Shown here: positions 1 through 11,200 of the stretch, piece by piece | Numbering within the stretch: the stretch's first letter is position 1 | Layout: the number at the start of each line of letters is the position of its first letter | DNA from: Chara braunii | Lineage: Eukaryota; Streptophyta; Charophyceae; Charales; Characeae | Length of the DNA: 64,000 bases | Assembly: GCA_003427395.1 (NCBI GenBank) | Contig: BFEA01000695.1 | Coordinates: 90,954-154,953, forward strand | Direction of reading: 5' to 3' | Position numbers and translations under genes: made by a program | Notes under the pieces: model-generated | The model's input: only the letters and a program-made list of their open reading frames with translations | What the model was told of the DNA's origin: nothing | Database searches by the model: none

Positions 1-157
1 AAGCAACTAGACGTTGGCTTGCCCGACTCCCGAAAGTCGCGGCGCATTAACAGTCGTGACTTCAACGGGAAGGTACTGGTTTAATTGAAACTACAAATAT
101 ACCTCATTCAATTGAATATGTCTAATTCAGGCAGAATAATTTGATTGAACATTTTGG
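1..157. other. Left flank of element 1, no gene seen
   Basis: AT-rich sequence ending in TTGG directly before the LTR of element 1. The same four bases follow the right-hand LTR at 9144-9147, so this is the pre-insertion target. No coding signal is visible. Confidence 0.5.
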
Positions 158-1259
158 TGCAAGGAATATGAGTGCGAACGATATACAGAAAACGAAGTTG
201 CGAAATCACACAGATGTCCAGATAGTCGTATCCAAGCAGAGTGTACAAAATGCACCGAGAAACCATCCATATAGAGCAATACAATGAAGTAATGAGCCAA
301 TGTTCAAGCCCGTAGGCCACACCAACGCAGTATCCAAAGTCGCTCCTCTCTGTCTGGCGTCCAGCGCCCAACCTACTCTGCCCGACTATCCTACCTACGG
401 CTGGTTCACGGAACTGGCTCACTTCGACTCTCAAAGACCAATGTACATGGCTGTCAACTCCATAGCCGACCTCTCTTCATGCACTAGGTACATATCTCGT
501 CACCCTCAATCAGACCTTGATTACCCCACACTACGCCTCCTTCCGTGAAGACCACCAGATCACCTGTTGTACCTCATGGTGCCCAGCAGCCGGACTATGG
601 CCGCCTGCACCCCGCTTGCCCTGCAGTGCCCCACTTCACCACTACGCGCTCCGTTAGCGCCCTTGGCAGCAGCGCAACATCAAGCAATAGCGCAGCAGCA
701 CTTCCACATTGCTTGCACTGGGCAGAACGCCTGGCCTGGGTTGCCTCACTTCTTTTATGGAAGTGGCAGCCTCTTGGATGCTGCGTGTGGCCTGGCTGGA
801 AGCTTCCAGTAGCTTCCGGTTGGGCCTCAGACCGTGCGCCCCGGCCCGAGACTACAGTTGAGGGCCTGGGCCCTTTTTAGTTGGGCACGGCCTGAGTCTC
901 CGGACTTGGGCTGTTTGCTGCATCTGTGTAGGGCTCCTAGGCAGGTGCGTCGGCGGTACTGCTTTTGCAAAGGTCGACAACCTTCGTCCCAATGTATTGG
1001 CCCTGCTTTGTGTGTATGTGCCCAGGTGCAACTGTCAAGGCCTGGGCCAACTGTCTGACGCAACTTTGTGAGGCTCACGCGTCTACGCAACCAACTGGCG
1101 TGCTGTGAGAGCCTGAATACCCACATATGGAAATGTCGAATTTTGCCTCTGACGAATATTCAAGGCCGCCTTCACTAAGGGCGGGCACTCGGCTTGCTGG
1201 GGGCCTTAGCCCAGATCATGTGATGTTTGATAGGGCCGCTTGAGGGTTTGTTCCTCGCA
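158..1259 (-). repeat. 3' LTR of element 1
   Basis: Aligns along its whole length with 8044-9143 with scattered substitutions. On the minus strand it begins TGCGAGG and ends TTGCA. It contains the inverted repeat around a CATAAAA box (arms 739-752 and 760-771) also seen in the partner LTR. Confidence 0.92.
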
Positions 1260-1272
1260 TTCCATCCCCCTT
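1260..1272 (-). promoter_or_regulatory. Polypurine tract of element 1
   Basis: The minus strand reads AAGGGGGATGGA immediately before the 3' LTR. A purine run here is the expected plus-strand primer for reverse transcription of an LTR element. Confidence 0.75.
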
Positions 1273-1319
1273 AGCTTTGAAAGTTTGCTGAGATGCTTCA
1301 TGCTGGTGCCTTCCCCTTC

Positions 1320-1725
1320 AGTTTCTTCTCATAATCTGTCGCGATATGAGGAGTTGTTTTGAAATCCATCAATCTTCCTTCGGATCAGTATGATGCTTGA
1401 AATGTACTTTGTACTCCTTTGCAGGTTTAGGTCTTCCCTTGCGAGGTGGCTTGGGAATAGGTGTGTCTCTGTGATTCAGGATGTCGACGACGTCCACGTG
1501 GCCATCCATGGTTGGGGGCAGTATAGATCTCCGTGATGGGAACTGCGCTGTCTCAGCAAAGGGTGCAAGCTTGGAGGCGTGAAAAACAGGGTAAGTGTGT
1601 AGGTGACCAGGGATACGAATGACGTACGAGGGACCATCCAAATCATTCCCCACAATGTCTAAGGCTTCCCAGGGATTGAAATAGTGGGGCATTAGTTTCC
1701 TAGAGATGCCAAACTTTTGTCCCAA
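1320..1725 (-). pseudogene. Element 1 integrase C-terminus with chromodomain-like tail
   Basis: The minus-strand frame contains the linker typical of Ty3/gypsy integrase ends (PWEALDIVG, then GPSYVIRIP, then TYPVFHASKLAPF). It then enters a chromodomain-like segment, EYKVHFKHHTDPKED, followed by an in-frame TGA and WISKQLL. Elements 3 and 5 have the same block as EDRWFTREEL, so the TGA sits where Arg (CGA) stood and is a C-to-T change. The tail is thought to guide integration to marked chromatin in chromoviruses. It is separated from the integrase ORF by a short gap with a frame break near 1725-1741. Confidence 0.8.
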
Positions 1726-1740
1726 CTCACTAGCCTTGAC

Positions 1741-2787
1741 TCAGACACGTTCCCCTACCTGAAATGTGGACTGTCGACGATGCTTGTTCTCAGAAGCAAT
1801 CATAGCTTCCTGAGATTTCTTGATGTGTTCGACAGTCTGCTGCAACAGTTTCGCATAATGGACACCAAATTCAATGGTTCCAGGAGTTGCAATTGTTCGG
1901 TTTTCCGGCAGGAGGAAGTCTAGAGAAGATCTAGGCTTCCATCCCAGATGCAGTTGATTAGGACTGACGCCGGTGGTGATGTGTACAACATTGTTGTACA
2001 GACTGGCGATGAGAGGTAATTTCTCATCCCAGTCATCCTGGCTGGGCTTAATGTAATGCCTCAGCAAATGCTGCACCACACGGTTCATCTGTTCAACCTG
2101 CCCATTTGCTTCAGGATGATTCCTAGAAGTCATCTGCAGCTGGCTGCGCATCTGTTCAGCGGCCTTCTTCCACATCGCGCTTGTGAAGCGCACATCTCTA
2201 TCACTAACGATTATCTTTGGCAGTCCAAAATCACGCACCCAGTTATCCATGAATAACTTGATAACATGTTCAGTGCTGGCGGTCTCCGACATGGCAATTC
2301 GTCTAGCATACTTAGTGAACCTATCAACTATGACAAAGATGTGCCTCTTGCCATTCTTGCTGGTCACGAGAGTATCCATGAAGTGCATGGAGATACTCTG
2401 CCCTGGGCCAGCAGGAATGGGTAGAGGCTTCAGTAGCCCAAGCGGAGCTCGAGTCCGCGGCTTGTCTCGCTGACAGACCTGACAGGTCTGTACATACTTC
2501 TTTGCATCGTCCAGGATGTTAGGCCACCAAAATCGCTGTACTAAGTTAGCACTAGTCTTCTTGTAGCCGAAATGTCCCGTTGCGTTGTGGCACTCACCTA
2601 AAAATAAACTACGCAAAACCTCCCTAAATGGAACAACTAACCTTTTGAACCCTGCCTTTTCAAGAAAGAGTAACCCATCCACCATCACAAACTCGTCAGT
2701 GGTGGCCTTGTCTTTGGCCTGCAGTTTGTTGATGATGTCCATCGTGATGGCATCTTCCTTGTAGGCTTCCCCCAAAGATCGAGTCAT
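1741..2787 (-). pseudogene. Element 1 integrase (long ORF, catalytic Asp changed)
   Basis: A 348-residue uninterrupted frame. The N-terminal zinc-binding HHCC region reads ECHNATGHFGYKK followed by CQVCQRDK. The rve core follows with KRHIFVIVDRFTKYA, SDRDVRFTS and HPEANGQVEQMN. The first catalytic position, which is SIDF in elements 3 and 5, is SMHF here, so the first Asp of the DDE triad is lost and the enzyme should be inactive even though the frame is open. The upstream end overlaps the RNase H connection region. The integrase would insert the cDNA into the genome. Confidence 0.88.
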
Positions 2788-2806
2788 GTCCTCAGATAAG
2801 CCAAAC

Positions 2807-3212
2807 TCATAAATCAGCGCACCCAGGTAATCTGCCCTTCAAGACAACGCATGTGCAACCTTGTTGTACTCTTATTTCACATAGTATGACTTCAATCCAG
2901 CGTTTGAGTGCATCGGAGAGAACGGGTTGTGTCTTGATCCACTTGAGGGTTTGATGGTCAGTTCTCAAGTAGAAGAACCTTCCTAACAGATAGTGCCTCC
3001 AGTGGACAAGTGCCTTGTAGAGAGCATAGAGTTCCCTCTTGCAGGTGGACTTTGCCAACTTCTTTGATGGCATCTTTTTGCTCATGTACTCGATCGGTCT
3101 CAACTTTTCCCTTCCTGCTGAGCCAACATTGCGCCAATACCGTATTGGCTTGCGTCAACAAATGGCCTTTGCGGGTCGGGTACCATGAGGACCTCATGGT
3201 GTGTGAGAACAT
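2807..3212 (-). pseudogene. Element 1 RNase H domain
   Basis: Two overlapping minus-strand frames give the gypsy RNase H signature: DASQYGIGAMLAQ (frame-shifted), then RPIEYMSKKMPSKKLA, CKRELYALYKALVHWRHYL and TDHQTLKWI. RNase H removes the RNA strand during reverse transcription. A frameshift around 3100 separates the DAS motif from the rest, and stops follow RWIEVI, so the domain is broken. It lies between the RT (3293 upward) and the integrase (2787 downward), in the normal gypsy order. Confidence 0.85.
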
Positions 3213-3292
3213 GCTTCAAACGCTTGAACTCGTTGGTCCAGTCCCATGGTGTGTCAAGTCAAGTCAGATCAGTCAAGGGAGATGCGATCATA

Positions 3293-4660
3293 CTATACTT
3301 CTTTACGAAGTTGCGGTAAACCACGCATTCCCAAGAATGACCTGGCCTTGGTCACAGATTGGTGTTGTGGCCAGTCACTTATGCCAGCCACCTTTGCATC
3401 TTCGGGTCTAATCCCATCCGCGGATACTTCATGACCCAAGTACAAGATTCGAGTGCGACCGAACTCGCATTTCTCTAGGTTTATCTTATACTTGCTCTGC
3501 CGAAGGAGTGAAAGTACCTTGTCTACATGTTGAGCATGTTCCTCAACAATCTTACTAAAGATAAGTATGTCGTCCAGGTACACGGCAACAAACTTATCCA
3601 AGTAGTTATGGAAGATCCTATTCATGGCATGCTGGAATGTACGCGGCGCATCGCAAAGGCCAAAGGGCATCACCATAAACTCGTACAGACCGTACCTGGT
3701 CTGAAATGCGGTTTTGTGTTGGTCCTCTGGTCTTATGGCAATCTGATGGTAGCCAAATTTCAAGTCTATCTTGGTATAGTACTTACACCCCTACACCCCA
3801 TCCAATAGGTCGTCGATGCGTGGTAGAGGCTCTGCGTTCTTAACGGTGATGGCATTGAGGCCTCTATAATCAATGCAAATCCTTAGTGTCCCCCCTTTCG
3901 TTGGAACAAATAAAACTGGTGAGCCAAAGGGGGAGGTGCTAGGCCGAATCCACCCCTTCTTTGTGAACTCTTTCAGTTGTCGTTGAAGCTCGTCCAAATC
4001 GGCCGGAGCCATCCTATAGATTCTCCCCTTAGGTGTCTTGCTACCTGGGATGATCTCTATGGCATGGACAACCTCCTTGTCTACGACTCCTGTAGGCTCC
4101 TCAAAGAGATCAGGGTACCTAGCGACGATGGTCTCTGTTTCTGGGGTTGTTTTAACGGCCTCCCTTTTTGCAAAGACATAAACTAAGGACATACCTTCCT
4201 CTTGGTTCTGTTTATAATAGTTATAGAAGGCTGATGCACATAAGCACCCATAAGAGTCTATTAACCTACTGGCTTTATATTTAGCCAGTCTAACGGTCCT
4301 CCCATTAGGCAACTCGTGCTTCAACACCTTCTTGTCCCAGTCAAACTGGGGCTTGGCAACCTCGAGGTAGTACATGCCCAACAACATGTCAAAGGCCAGT
4401 TCGTCGCTCACCAGGAATGATATCTTGTGATTTAACTCTCCTCCTGGGTAGGAGAAAGTGCAGACTAAATCTTTAACGTAGTCCTCCACCATCATGCGCT
4501 TTTTGTTGGCCATACTAAGGTGTTGCACCTGGCCCTCTAGGAGTAGTCTCTCAACGCAGTCGCGACTTGTGAAGTTTCACGTGGAGCCAATGTCTACGAA
4601 GGCGCCACACTTGCCACCACCCACACCAACTTCCACAACGAAGTGCTCCCCTCGAGTACC
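3293..4660 (-). pseudogene. Element 1 protease and reverse transcriptase
   Basis: One minus-strand frame runs from the protease into the RT with only two nonsense codons. The protease active site reads VDIGST followed by TGA (4577-4579) and NFTSRD. The usual motif is DSGAT/S, so the Ser has become Ile and the next Arg codon a stop. DMLLGMYYL marks the C-terminal part of the protease. The RT begins near [11 protein letters not shown] and shows [34 protein letters not shown], then TAG (about 3791, from CAG), KIDLKFGYHQI, MPFGLCDAPRTFQ and the polymerase box YLDDILIFS. A frameshift near 3300 breaks the RT C-terminus. Confidence 0.9.
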
Positions 4661-4865
4661 TCTACTTAGTGCCACCCAGGACTTACGAGGGTCCCTTGCC
4701 GACCACTCACCTTGGCTTCGGACACATCCAACGTACAAAGCATAGTTGGGTCCGGATGCATATGCGGGGTGACTAAGGAGTCAATAGCTTCGGCTAACTC
4801 TTGAAACGGGGAGGGTACATCACCCGCTTCAACGATAGTAGAAGCAACTACAATTTCTACCGGCC

Positions 4866-6723
4866 CTAGGTGTTTCCCGAGCTGGAGTTTGTAGAGGCCC
4901 CAGACTGAGAAGAACGATACCCACCCTTAGGAGAGATCTTCTGCAAGACCTTCGGGTTCTTGTACTTAAACTGCGTATGGTCGTACTCGCCGCAGTTTAT
5001 GCAAGCACCACGCGACCAACGGTCTCGCCACACATCCTGATCCAAACCATCCCTAACCCAAGCAGCTATTTTGTTTGGGTTGGCGGTATGTCCCAGACTC
5101 CTTTGTTGATCGCCCTTCCCGCGGCCAACTGCCTTAGTCTTAACCGCAATGGCGAGGTTGCTACCCTCAACAATCTCCTCCCCGTCTAACTTTGTTCCCT
5201 CCACAAGCTCAGAAACATCGTCGATTTCAGTTTGATTCCCTTCGGAATCAACCATCATCAATCGACTACGCTTCTTCTTCCATTCCTGTGGAGTCTTCTT
5301 CTTTCTTCCGTCCGTAGAAGGGGTTTGAGCCTTACCCAACGTAGCCTCTAAGTCTAGCTCCTTTTTACTGAATGTCTCAAAGGTGTGATACTCTAGGCGA
5401 GCCTCGCTGGCCAGTAAGTTCTTGATGTCTGTGGGAAGACATCTTAAGAATGTGGTCGATAAGACGTGTGGATTGTACCACTCCTGGGACGACAATCAGG
5501 CGCTCTACAGTAGTGGTAAGCTCTCGCACTGACTTGTACTTTCTAGCATCAAGCTTTAGAAGCCGATCAGTGGTAATTTGTGCCTGCTGAGGGTTGTGCC
5601 ATTGAGCCTCCACTAACTCCATAAAGCTCTGTAGGGTGTGGGTTTGTGCCCAATCACCTATGTTCCTGCCGAAACCCTTTCGAGCTACCAATCCATTCAG
5701 CCAGTGAGCTGCTGAACCCTCTTAAGTAGGATGCAGCAGTTATCACTTCCTCTTTTACCAATGTCCTCTTTGCCCTTACCCACACTGAAACCGTTCTCAA
5801 CCACGTGTTGAGAGCCTTGTCCTTCTTGTCTCCTGAGAAGGCTGGAGGTGGTTTCAGGGGGGTCTTGGCGTACCAAGGTAATTGCTGTCTTGCTGGCGGG
5901 ACATGTGGCGATTGTGGTGTAGCTCCAGTCGCTGGACCGGAAGATGAAGAAGCAACAGTCTAAGATAGGTTTGTTGCTGATGCACCACTTGGTGATGGTC
6001 CGGACTGAGCGGCATAGGGGCCTATCATCACTGAGAATGGCAGCGATGGCAAGACTGCTGGCCTGATTCCTGGCCTGTGCATGGCGTTCAGGATCTGGTC
6101 CAAGGTGTCCTGGATTGTATTCAGTTTACTGTCCATGTATGCGTGCATGGACAGGATGCTCGCCTTAAAAATCTTTTCATTATTGCTAAGGGCCAAGTCA
6201 TCTTGCCCCTATAGTGCAGCCTTGTCTGCCTCCCTACCCTCTAGTCTGACACTCCTGTCTCTAATCTCTTTCTCTCTTTTAGTAGCCTGTTTGAGTTCCT
6301 CCTCTAGCCTCAAGCGAATCCTTTCCACCAGCTGGAGCTCCCATGTGCTCCCGGGTGCGTGGAGGCTGCGAGCTGAACTGCGAACCCGCCATTTGACTAG
6401 TGCCATCTCCTGACGTATTGGAGATGGACTGTGAACTGGTCACGTTGAGTGGCATACCCAAACTCTTGACCAGTAGAGTTTGCAGCAGAGGTGGTTGAAG
6501 AGGTAGCCATTGCTACCGCACTAGCTGCTGCTGCTGCCAACGCTCGTTCAACTGCCGCTGCTGCCTCTCTCACAGTCTCTAGATTACGGATCCTTGCTTC
6601 GGCCCTAAGCCTTCTCTCGTCTCCTGGTAGTAGAACCTGGAACACAACGCGTATCCTACCGGTATCCCGTAGTGTTTGCGTCCTATCGTCAGATCTATCC
6701 TCCCCACCCTCTGATCCACTCAT
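4866..6723 (-). pseudogene. Element 1 gag (fragmented)
   Basis: Several minus-strand frames together cover a gag-like protein. An Ala- and Glu-rich N-terminus (6397-6723) is followed by a charged coiled-coil-like segment (6209-6406) and a stretch near 5960-6196. The capsid-like block includes WAQTHTLQSFMELVEAQW and SVRELTTTVERLIVVPG (5377-5691). The last piece (4866-5495) is rich in Lys and Glu and ends with a degenerate zinc knuckle, CINCGEYDHTQFKY, where the last Cys of CX2CX4HX4C is Tyr. The region 5700-5960 has no open frame. Gag would form the virus-like particle. Confidence 0.75.
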
Positions 6724-6915
6724 GGGCTAGGCGGACGTTGTTTGCACTAATGTCCTCTTTGGGACCTACCGCAACATACGTCTGACCGGTTCTAAAAATA
6801 AATAAAATAATCGATGTTCGGCGAGTTACCTAGACTACTAGTCAAGCGGCATCAACAGCACCTACACAAATTGTACACATGTAGTTCACCCCCTTCTTTG
6901 ATTAGTTCTGCACAA

Positions 6916-6971
6916 AAGCTTTAAGAAGAACTAGCTATGGTAGAAGCTTTAAGAAGAACTGGCTATGGTAG
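6916..6971. repeat. 28-bp tandem duplication in element 1 leader
   Basis: Two adjacent copies starting AAGCTTTAAGAAGAACT, at 6916 and 6944, differing at one visible base. Confidence 0.85.
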
Positions 6972-7183
6972 ATTACAGTCCTACTCTAGGATGTCTGTTA
7001 GGTGTTAGCAGTCTGTCAACCAACTAATCAAGATAAAAATAAACTACAATGAGCAGATGTATGCACAGTGGATAAGATAGAGATGTACAGTTGAGTTCTC
7101 AATTGGAATCCCCTTCCCCTGTATCCAACGTACCTGTGAGCATCATCAACCTGCGGTGTCTAAGGTGTGCAAGCACGGCCCAC

Positions 7184-7271
7184 CCCTGTGCCCAAGAAGT
7201 ATGCTTATGACCGGCCTGCCCTTTGTATCCCTGTGCCCAAGAAGTATGCTTATGACCGGCCTGCCCTTTGT
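7184..7271. repeat. 45-bp tandem duplication in element 1 leader
   Basis: Copies start at 7184 and 7229, each with CCCTGTGCCCAAGAAG and ending CCTGCCCTTTGT. They are identical where both are present. Confidence 0.88.
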
Positions 7272-8028
7272 TTACCCTCGCGTGCAACGAGCCTTACGTC
7301 TGACTGATCTGGCTGATCCCCCGAGAGTCCTCAGGAATTCTTTAACGTCGCAATCAGGACGACGATCACAGCCAGTGGACAGTTCGGACCCCAACCAGAA
7401 ATGTTTATAGACGGTCTGGGAGCGTCTCCGTAGGACTGGTCAGTCCGCACACCCCTTCTATTAGCGCAGCAAAGAGCCTCAATGGACAAAGCAGCATGGC
7501 CTGCGTGTACTACTCCCATGGGTTGGCATGGTGACCGTGACCCGTGCTTCGACCAGGGCCCTTCAGAGGCACCACCCTCTCTTGCCAGATGCACCACCGG
7601 GAAGAATGTCGTCTCTCAAGATAGAGCGCACACAACTCCTTTCAAAAGAGAGGACACTCAATTTGGACTCACTTCTGCACGGTAAGAAGAGATTGAGAGG
7701 GTAGATAAGGAATGGGAACAACGTACCTGGAGGAAGCTGCCCCCAACCACAGATTTCTCACCAATTGGGCCGACGTGCATTTCGATGACCGGTCAATAGC
7801 CTCGGTAACACCCACAACGCAATGCAGTGCAACCGCAGCCAAAATGCCACGTCAGCATACTCTCAGCATGCATACACCCGCTGTCGCCACAGCCTTCCAG
7901 CGGCCGGCCTCTGCACCTAGGCCCCACTACAACAAACCAGCGTTAAAGTATCCTTACTGCACATGAAGCATCGTCAGCGCACCAAGTAACAATGTCGCCG
8001 GTGCGAGGTAAGCAGCGATCAGGAACCA

Positions 8029-8040
8029 GCTCCGATACCA
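8029..8040 (-). promoter_or_regulatory. Primer binding site of element 1 (initiator tRNA-Met)
   Basis: The minus strand reads TGGTATCGGAGC, three bases inside the 5' LTR. The canonical plant site complementary to initiator tRNA-Met is TGGTATCAGAGC, so 11 of 12 positions match. This fixes the element's orientation and the inner LTR border. Confidence 0.88.
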
Positions 8041-8043
8041 AAT

Positions 8044-9143
8044 TGCAAGGAATATGAGTGCGGACGATATACAAAAAACCAAGTTGCGAAATCACACAGA
8101 TGTTTAGGTAGTCGTATCCAAGCAGAGGGTACAAAATGCACCGAGAAACCATCCATATAGAGCAAAACAATGAAGTGATGAGCGAATGTTCAAGCCCATA
8201 GGCCACATCAACACAGTATCCAAAGTCGCTCCTTTCTGTCTGGCGCCCAACGCCCAACCTACTCTGCCCCACTATCCTACCTACAGCTGGTTCACGCAAC
8301 AGGCTCACTTCGTCTCTCGGAGACCAATGTACATGACTGTCAACTCCATAGCCGATCTCTCTTCATGCACCAGGTACGCATCTCGGCACCCTCAATCAGA
8401 CCTTGATTTCCCCACACTGTGCCTCCTTCCCTGAAGACCACCAGATCACCCGCTGTACCCCCTGGCACCCAGCAGCCCGGCTATGGCCGCCTGCGCCCCG
8501 CTGCCTGCAGTGCCCCACTTCACCACTACGCGCCCCGCCGGTGCCCTTGGCAGCAGCGGAGCATCAAGTGATAGTGCAGCAGCACTTCCGCATTGCCTGC
8601 ACTGGCCAGAATGCCTGGCCTGGGCTGCCTCACTTCTTTTATGGAAGTGGCAGCCTCCTGGATTCTGCGTGTGGCCTGGCTGGAAGCTTCCAGTAGCTTC
8701 CGGTTGGGCCTCAGACCCTGCGCCCAGGCCCAAGACTACAGTTGAGGGCCTGTGCCCTTTTCAGTTGGGCACGGCCTGAGTCTCTGGACTTGGGCTGTTT
8801 GCTGCATCTGTGCAGGGCTCCCAGGCAGGTGCGTCGGCGGTACTGCTTTTGCAAAGGCCGACAGCCTGCTTCCCAATGTATCAGCCCTGCTTTGTGTGTA
8901 TGTGCCCAGGCGCAACTGTCAAGGCCTGGGCCAACTGTATGACGCAGCTTTGTGAGGCTCACGCGCCTACCCAACCAACTGGCGTGCTGCGAGAGCCCGA
9001 ATATCCACATATGGAAATGCCGAATTTTGCCTCTGACGAATATTCAGGCCCGCCTTCACTTAGGGCGGGCACTCGGCTTGCTGGGGGCCTTAGCACATAT
9101 CATGTGATGTCTGATAGGGCCCCTTGAGGGCTTGTTCCTCGCA
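8044..9143 (-). repeat. 5' LTR of element 1
   Basis: Partner of 158-1259, with the same TG...CA ends. On the minus strand a CATAAAA box (8637-8643) lies ~500 bp from the LTR start, inside a 12-bp paired inverted repeat with a 2-base bulge (arms 8623-8636 and 8644-8655). This is the likely U3 core promoter. Confidence 0.92.
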
Positions 9144-9648
9144 TTGGCAACTCGTTTGATGAAAAATGCTATGAAGTTCAAAAACTTTTGATCTTGATTT
9201 CTTGATAACAGGGCGCAGCTTATTCACTGAGCTTCGCCCTTCACTAACCATTTTGTGTTTACCCAGTTTGTACTTCCTGCAATGCTTTATGAGGCCCAGT
9301 AAAAGAGGGCAATTCATAGATAGCATCCACAATCATTTCAATGACTTGGCTAATGATGTATCTTTCTTCCCTTTTCGAGAAGGATAATCAACTCGAATAA
9401 TATCGACAAAAAATGGAAATGTTATGTTCGTATGATATATATTTTTTTAAAGAACATTCGGAAAAGATTGTCTGGGTTGGTATATATACAAATTTCCGTT
9501 TTTGATATTTTATATTTGTTAATCCATTTGGGTAAAGTAGCTATCAAAGATTTTGAAAAACAATTGATAGTGCAGAAGCTGCGCTTCTTTTTTCAACGCT
9601 TAATAGACTGTTAAAGGAACAGGCTATTCGCTATTTTGGGACAATTAC
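9144..9648. other. AT-rich intervening DNA, no supported gene
   Basis: Short open frames occur (for example 9202-9387 and 9432-9614 on the plus strand), but none has a recognisable domain. It probably belongs to the decayed relict that continues at 9649. Confidence 0.4.
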
Positions 9649-9830
9649 TGCACTTCCTTATTCAAGAAGTTGGAGAAGGCGGTGATTGATTAGTCAGTCT
9701 TGAAGATTGCAGATGCGTCCTTGCCATTTCTGGTGATAAGGAAACTAGCCAAGGTACTACCATCAGAAAGAAGTTGCGAACTCTACCTACGAGCGGGAGC
9801 TATGTCTGCACTCTCTCTCTTCTTGAGCAT
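9649..9830 (+). pseudogene. Relict gypsy RT/RNase H junction (left piece, split by element 2)
   Basis: The plus-strand frame from 9649 reads CTSLFKKLEKAVID, stop, SVLKIADASLPFLV. This matches the RNase H entry of element 3 (SSFKRLKN, then VLKVVDPFLPFVV). After a deletion and frame change, LPSEK and TYEREL are recognisable near 9760-9800, equivalent to the block around 21600 in element 3. It is a heavily decayed fragment. The matching downstream part (end of RNase H and start of integrase) is found at 26179-26700, on the other side of element 2. Confidence 0.7.
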
Positions 9831-10149
9831 TGCTGAAAGTAGTGCCTCTGTAGTCTCACCAAACAGCGAAAATATGATTAATGAATTCTGAATGAGGATT
9901 TTGTGCCAACTCGTCACTTTCGAGGAGCAGCTACTTGGCAAGGCCTATAGCGTCCGCCTACCAAAAGAGAAGCCTAAAACTACCAGCCGAAAAGAGCCTA
10001 CCACTATGGTAGGCAATTAGGGACTGTACACAGGCCCCGGGCTCAGAACTCGTTTGCTTCAGAACTGTAGAAAAAAAACAAAACAACTTTTCATACTTCA
10101 GTTGGTCCCTGGTTTAAATCCAGGCAAGAACAAAAATAACAGAACCTTG
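9831..10149. other. Unassigned DNA left of element 2
   Basis: No coding signal. It ends with CTTG (10146-10149), which is repeated at 26175-26178 after element 2 and is its target-site duplication. A tRNA-like B-box string near 10120 was considered and not accepted as a gene. Confidence 0.45.
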
Positions 10150-11182
10150 TGTAATGAACCCAGTCAGATGGAAAGTTCGTCAATGTCAGAACACATGATG
10201 TCTTAGTGCAGTTTCAATGTCTCTGAAATTGTACATGTAATCAAGTAGCCCAGTGTCTCGTGACCAAAGAAGAGGCAGATGGGAGGGAGAATAGACTTAA
10301 GGGGTGAAAGAAAAAGTACCCATCAGCTCAGCGGATAGATCTCCCTGATTAGCCCAGTCCTTTGGGCATCTCCTGCTCGTCACATCAGTAGACAGTCTCC
10401 TCTGACACGCTCAGACAATGAACAGATCTCATCATGGCGCACACGATGCAGACTCCTCTGAAGACGAACAACAATGGGCAATGTTGACACGAACTCAGAC
10501 AGGTAAGCTTTCTTTATGATCAACCAATCTCACAGCCCTGATCCTCCTCATTGCCAACATTCCATTAATGTCGTAGGGAGTGTGGTGAGAGCCACATGAG
10601 CATAATCAAGTGGTGCCGCAGATAGGGAAGGCGCCAACACCCAAGCAATAGCAGTCTTGCGTCGTCGCATCAGCGTAGTGCCAGCGTTAAGCCAACGTCA
10701 AGCTAGCGTCCAGCCAGCGTCAAGAAACAAGTCCAAGACTGAATGTCGGTCAGCAGGGGCGGGGTCGACATATAGTGTTGACTCTGGTTGACCAGCCTCT
10801 GGTCTCTCAGATACGATGGCCCAGATTGACTCGCAGCCAATGGCTTGGATCCCATACAGTTGTAGATTCCCACTTGGACTCCATTCTGGACAGATACCTG
10901 CAAACAGCCAAGTGTGTGTATTTGATCGGTGGCCTGGATTGAGTCCATGTTGGCTTTGACTCGTGAGCCTGAATTTTCGAGCTGCTGTTGACGTTTGACT
11001 TTCCACGGTAACCTGTCACACGTTGGGCTTCTGAAGGCCAGTTTTAGGCCTTGCTTTGAGTACCCCACAGTAGCAGGTCTTCGTTTAGGCAATTTCAAGA
11101 CTTGGGCGTGGCCGTTGACCCCAATTCCAACCCTTAGACCAAAATGAGGACCCATAGCCATGATTTGAGTTGAGTTATTGCA
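10150..11182 (-). repeat. 3' LTR of element 2
   Basis: 1033 bp, matching 25096-26174 throughout with scattered differences. It holds the inverted repeat GTCGACA/TGTTGAC around TATAG (10764-10782), the counterpart of a perfect version in the other LTR. Confidence 0.92.
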
Positions 11183-11200
11183 TTCCATCGGGCCCAATTT
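11183..11200 (-). promoter_or_regulatory. Probable polypurine tract of element 2
   Basis: The minus strand reads GGGCCCGATGGA directly before the LTR. The GATGGA end is shared with the polypurine tract of element 1, but the purine run is broken by CCC. Confidence 0.45.

Larger units (their letters stand above)
6730..8028 (-). other. Element 1 5' leader between primer site and gag
   Basis: About 1.3 kb without a supported gene. It holds two short tandem duplications (6916-6971 and 7184-7271) and one copy of the TGCCACGTCAGCA motif near 7846 that recurs in the leaders of elements 2 and 4. Long untranslated leaders are common in gypsy elements. Confidence 0.6.
158..9143 (-). mobile_element. Ty3/gypsy LTR retrotransposon, element 1 (decayed, full length)
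   Basis: Two ~1.1 kb direct repeats (158-1259 and 8044-9143) bound the element. Both start TG and end CA and are flanked by TTGG at 154-157 and 9144-9147. On the minus strand the order is 5' LTR, tRNA-Met primer site, ~1.3 kb leader, gag, protease, reverse transcriptase, RNase H, integrase, chromodomain-like tail, polypurine tract, 3' LTR. RT before integrase defines Ty3/gypsy (Metaviridae) rather than copia. The coding region carries nonsense codons and frameshifts, several of them explained by C-to-T change (CGA to TGA, CAG to TAG). It is therefore dead as an autonomous element, although the LTRs are still clearly alike, so it is not among the oldest insertions here. Confidence 0.93.

Noticed and set aside
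10105-10135. GGTTTAAATCC string resembling a tRNA B box
   Set aside because: No cloverleaf can be formed around it. It may be part of a short SINE-like insert but there is no further support.
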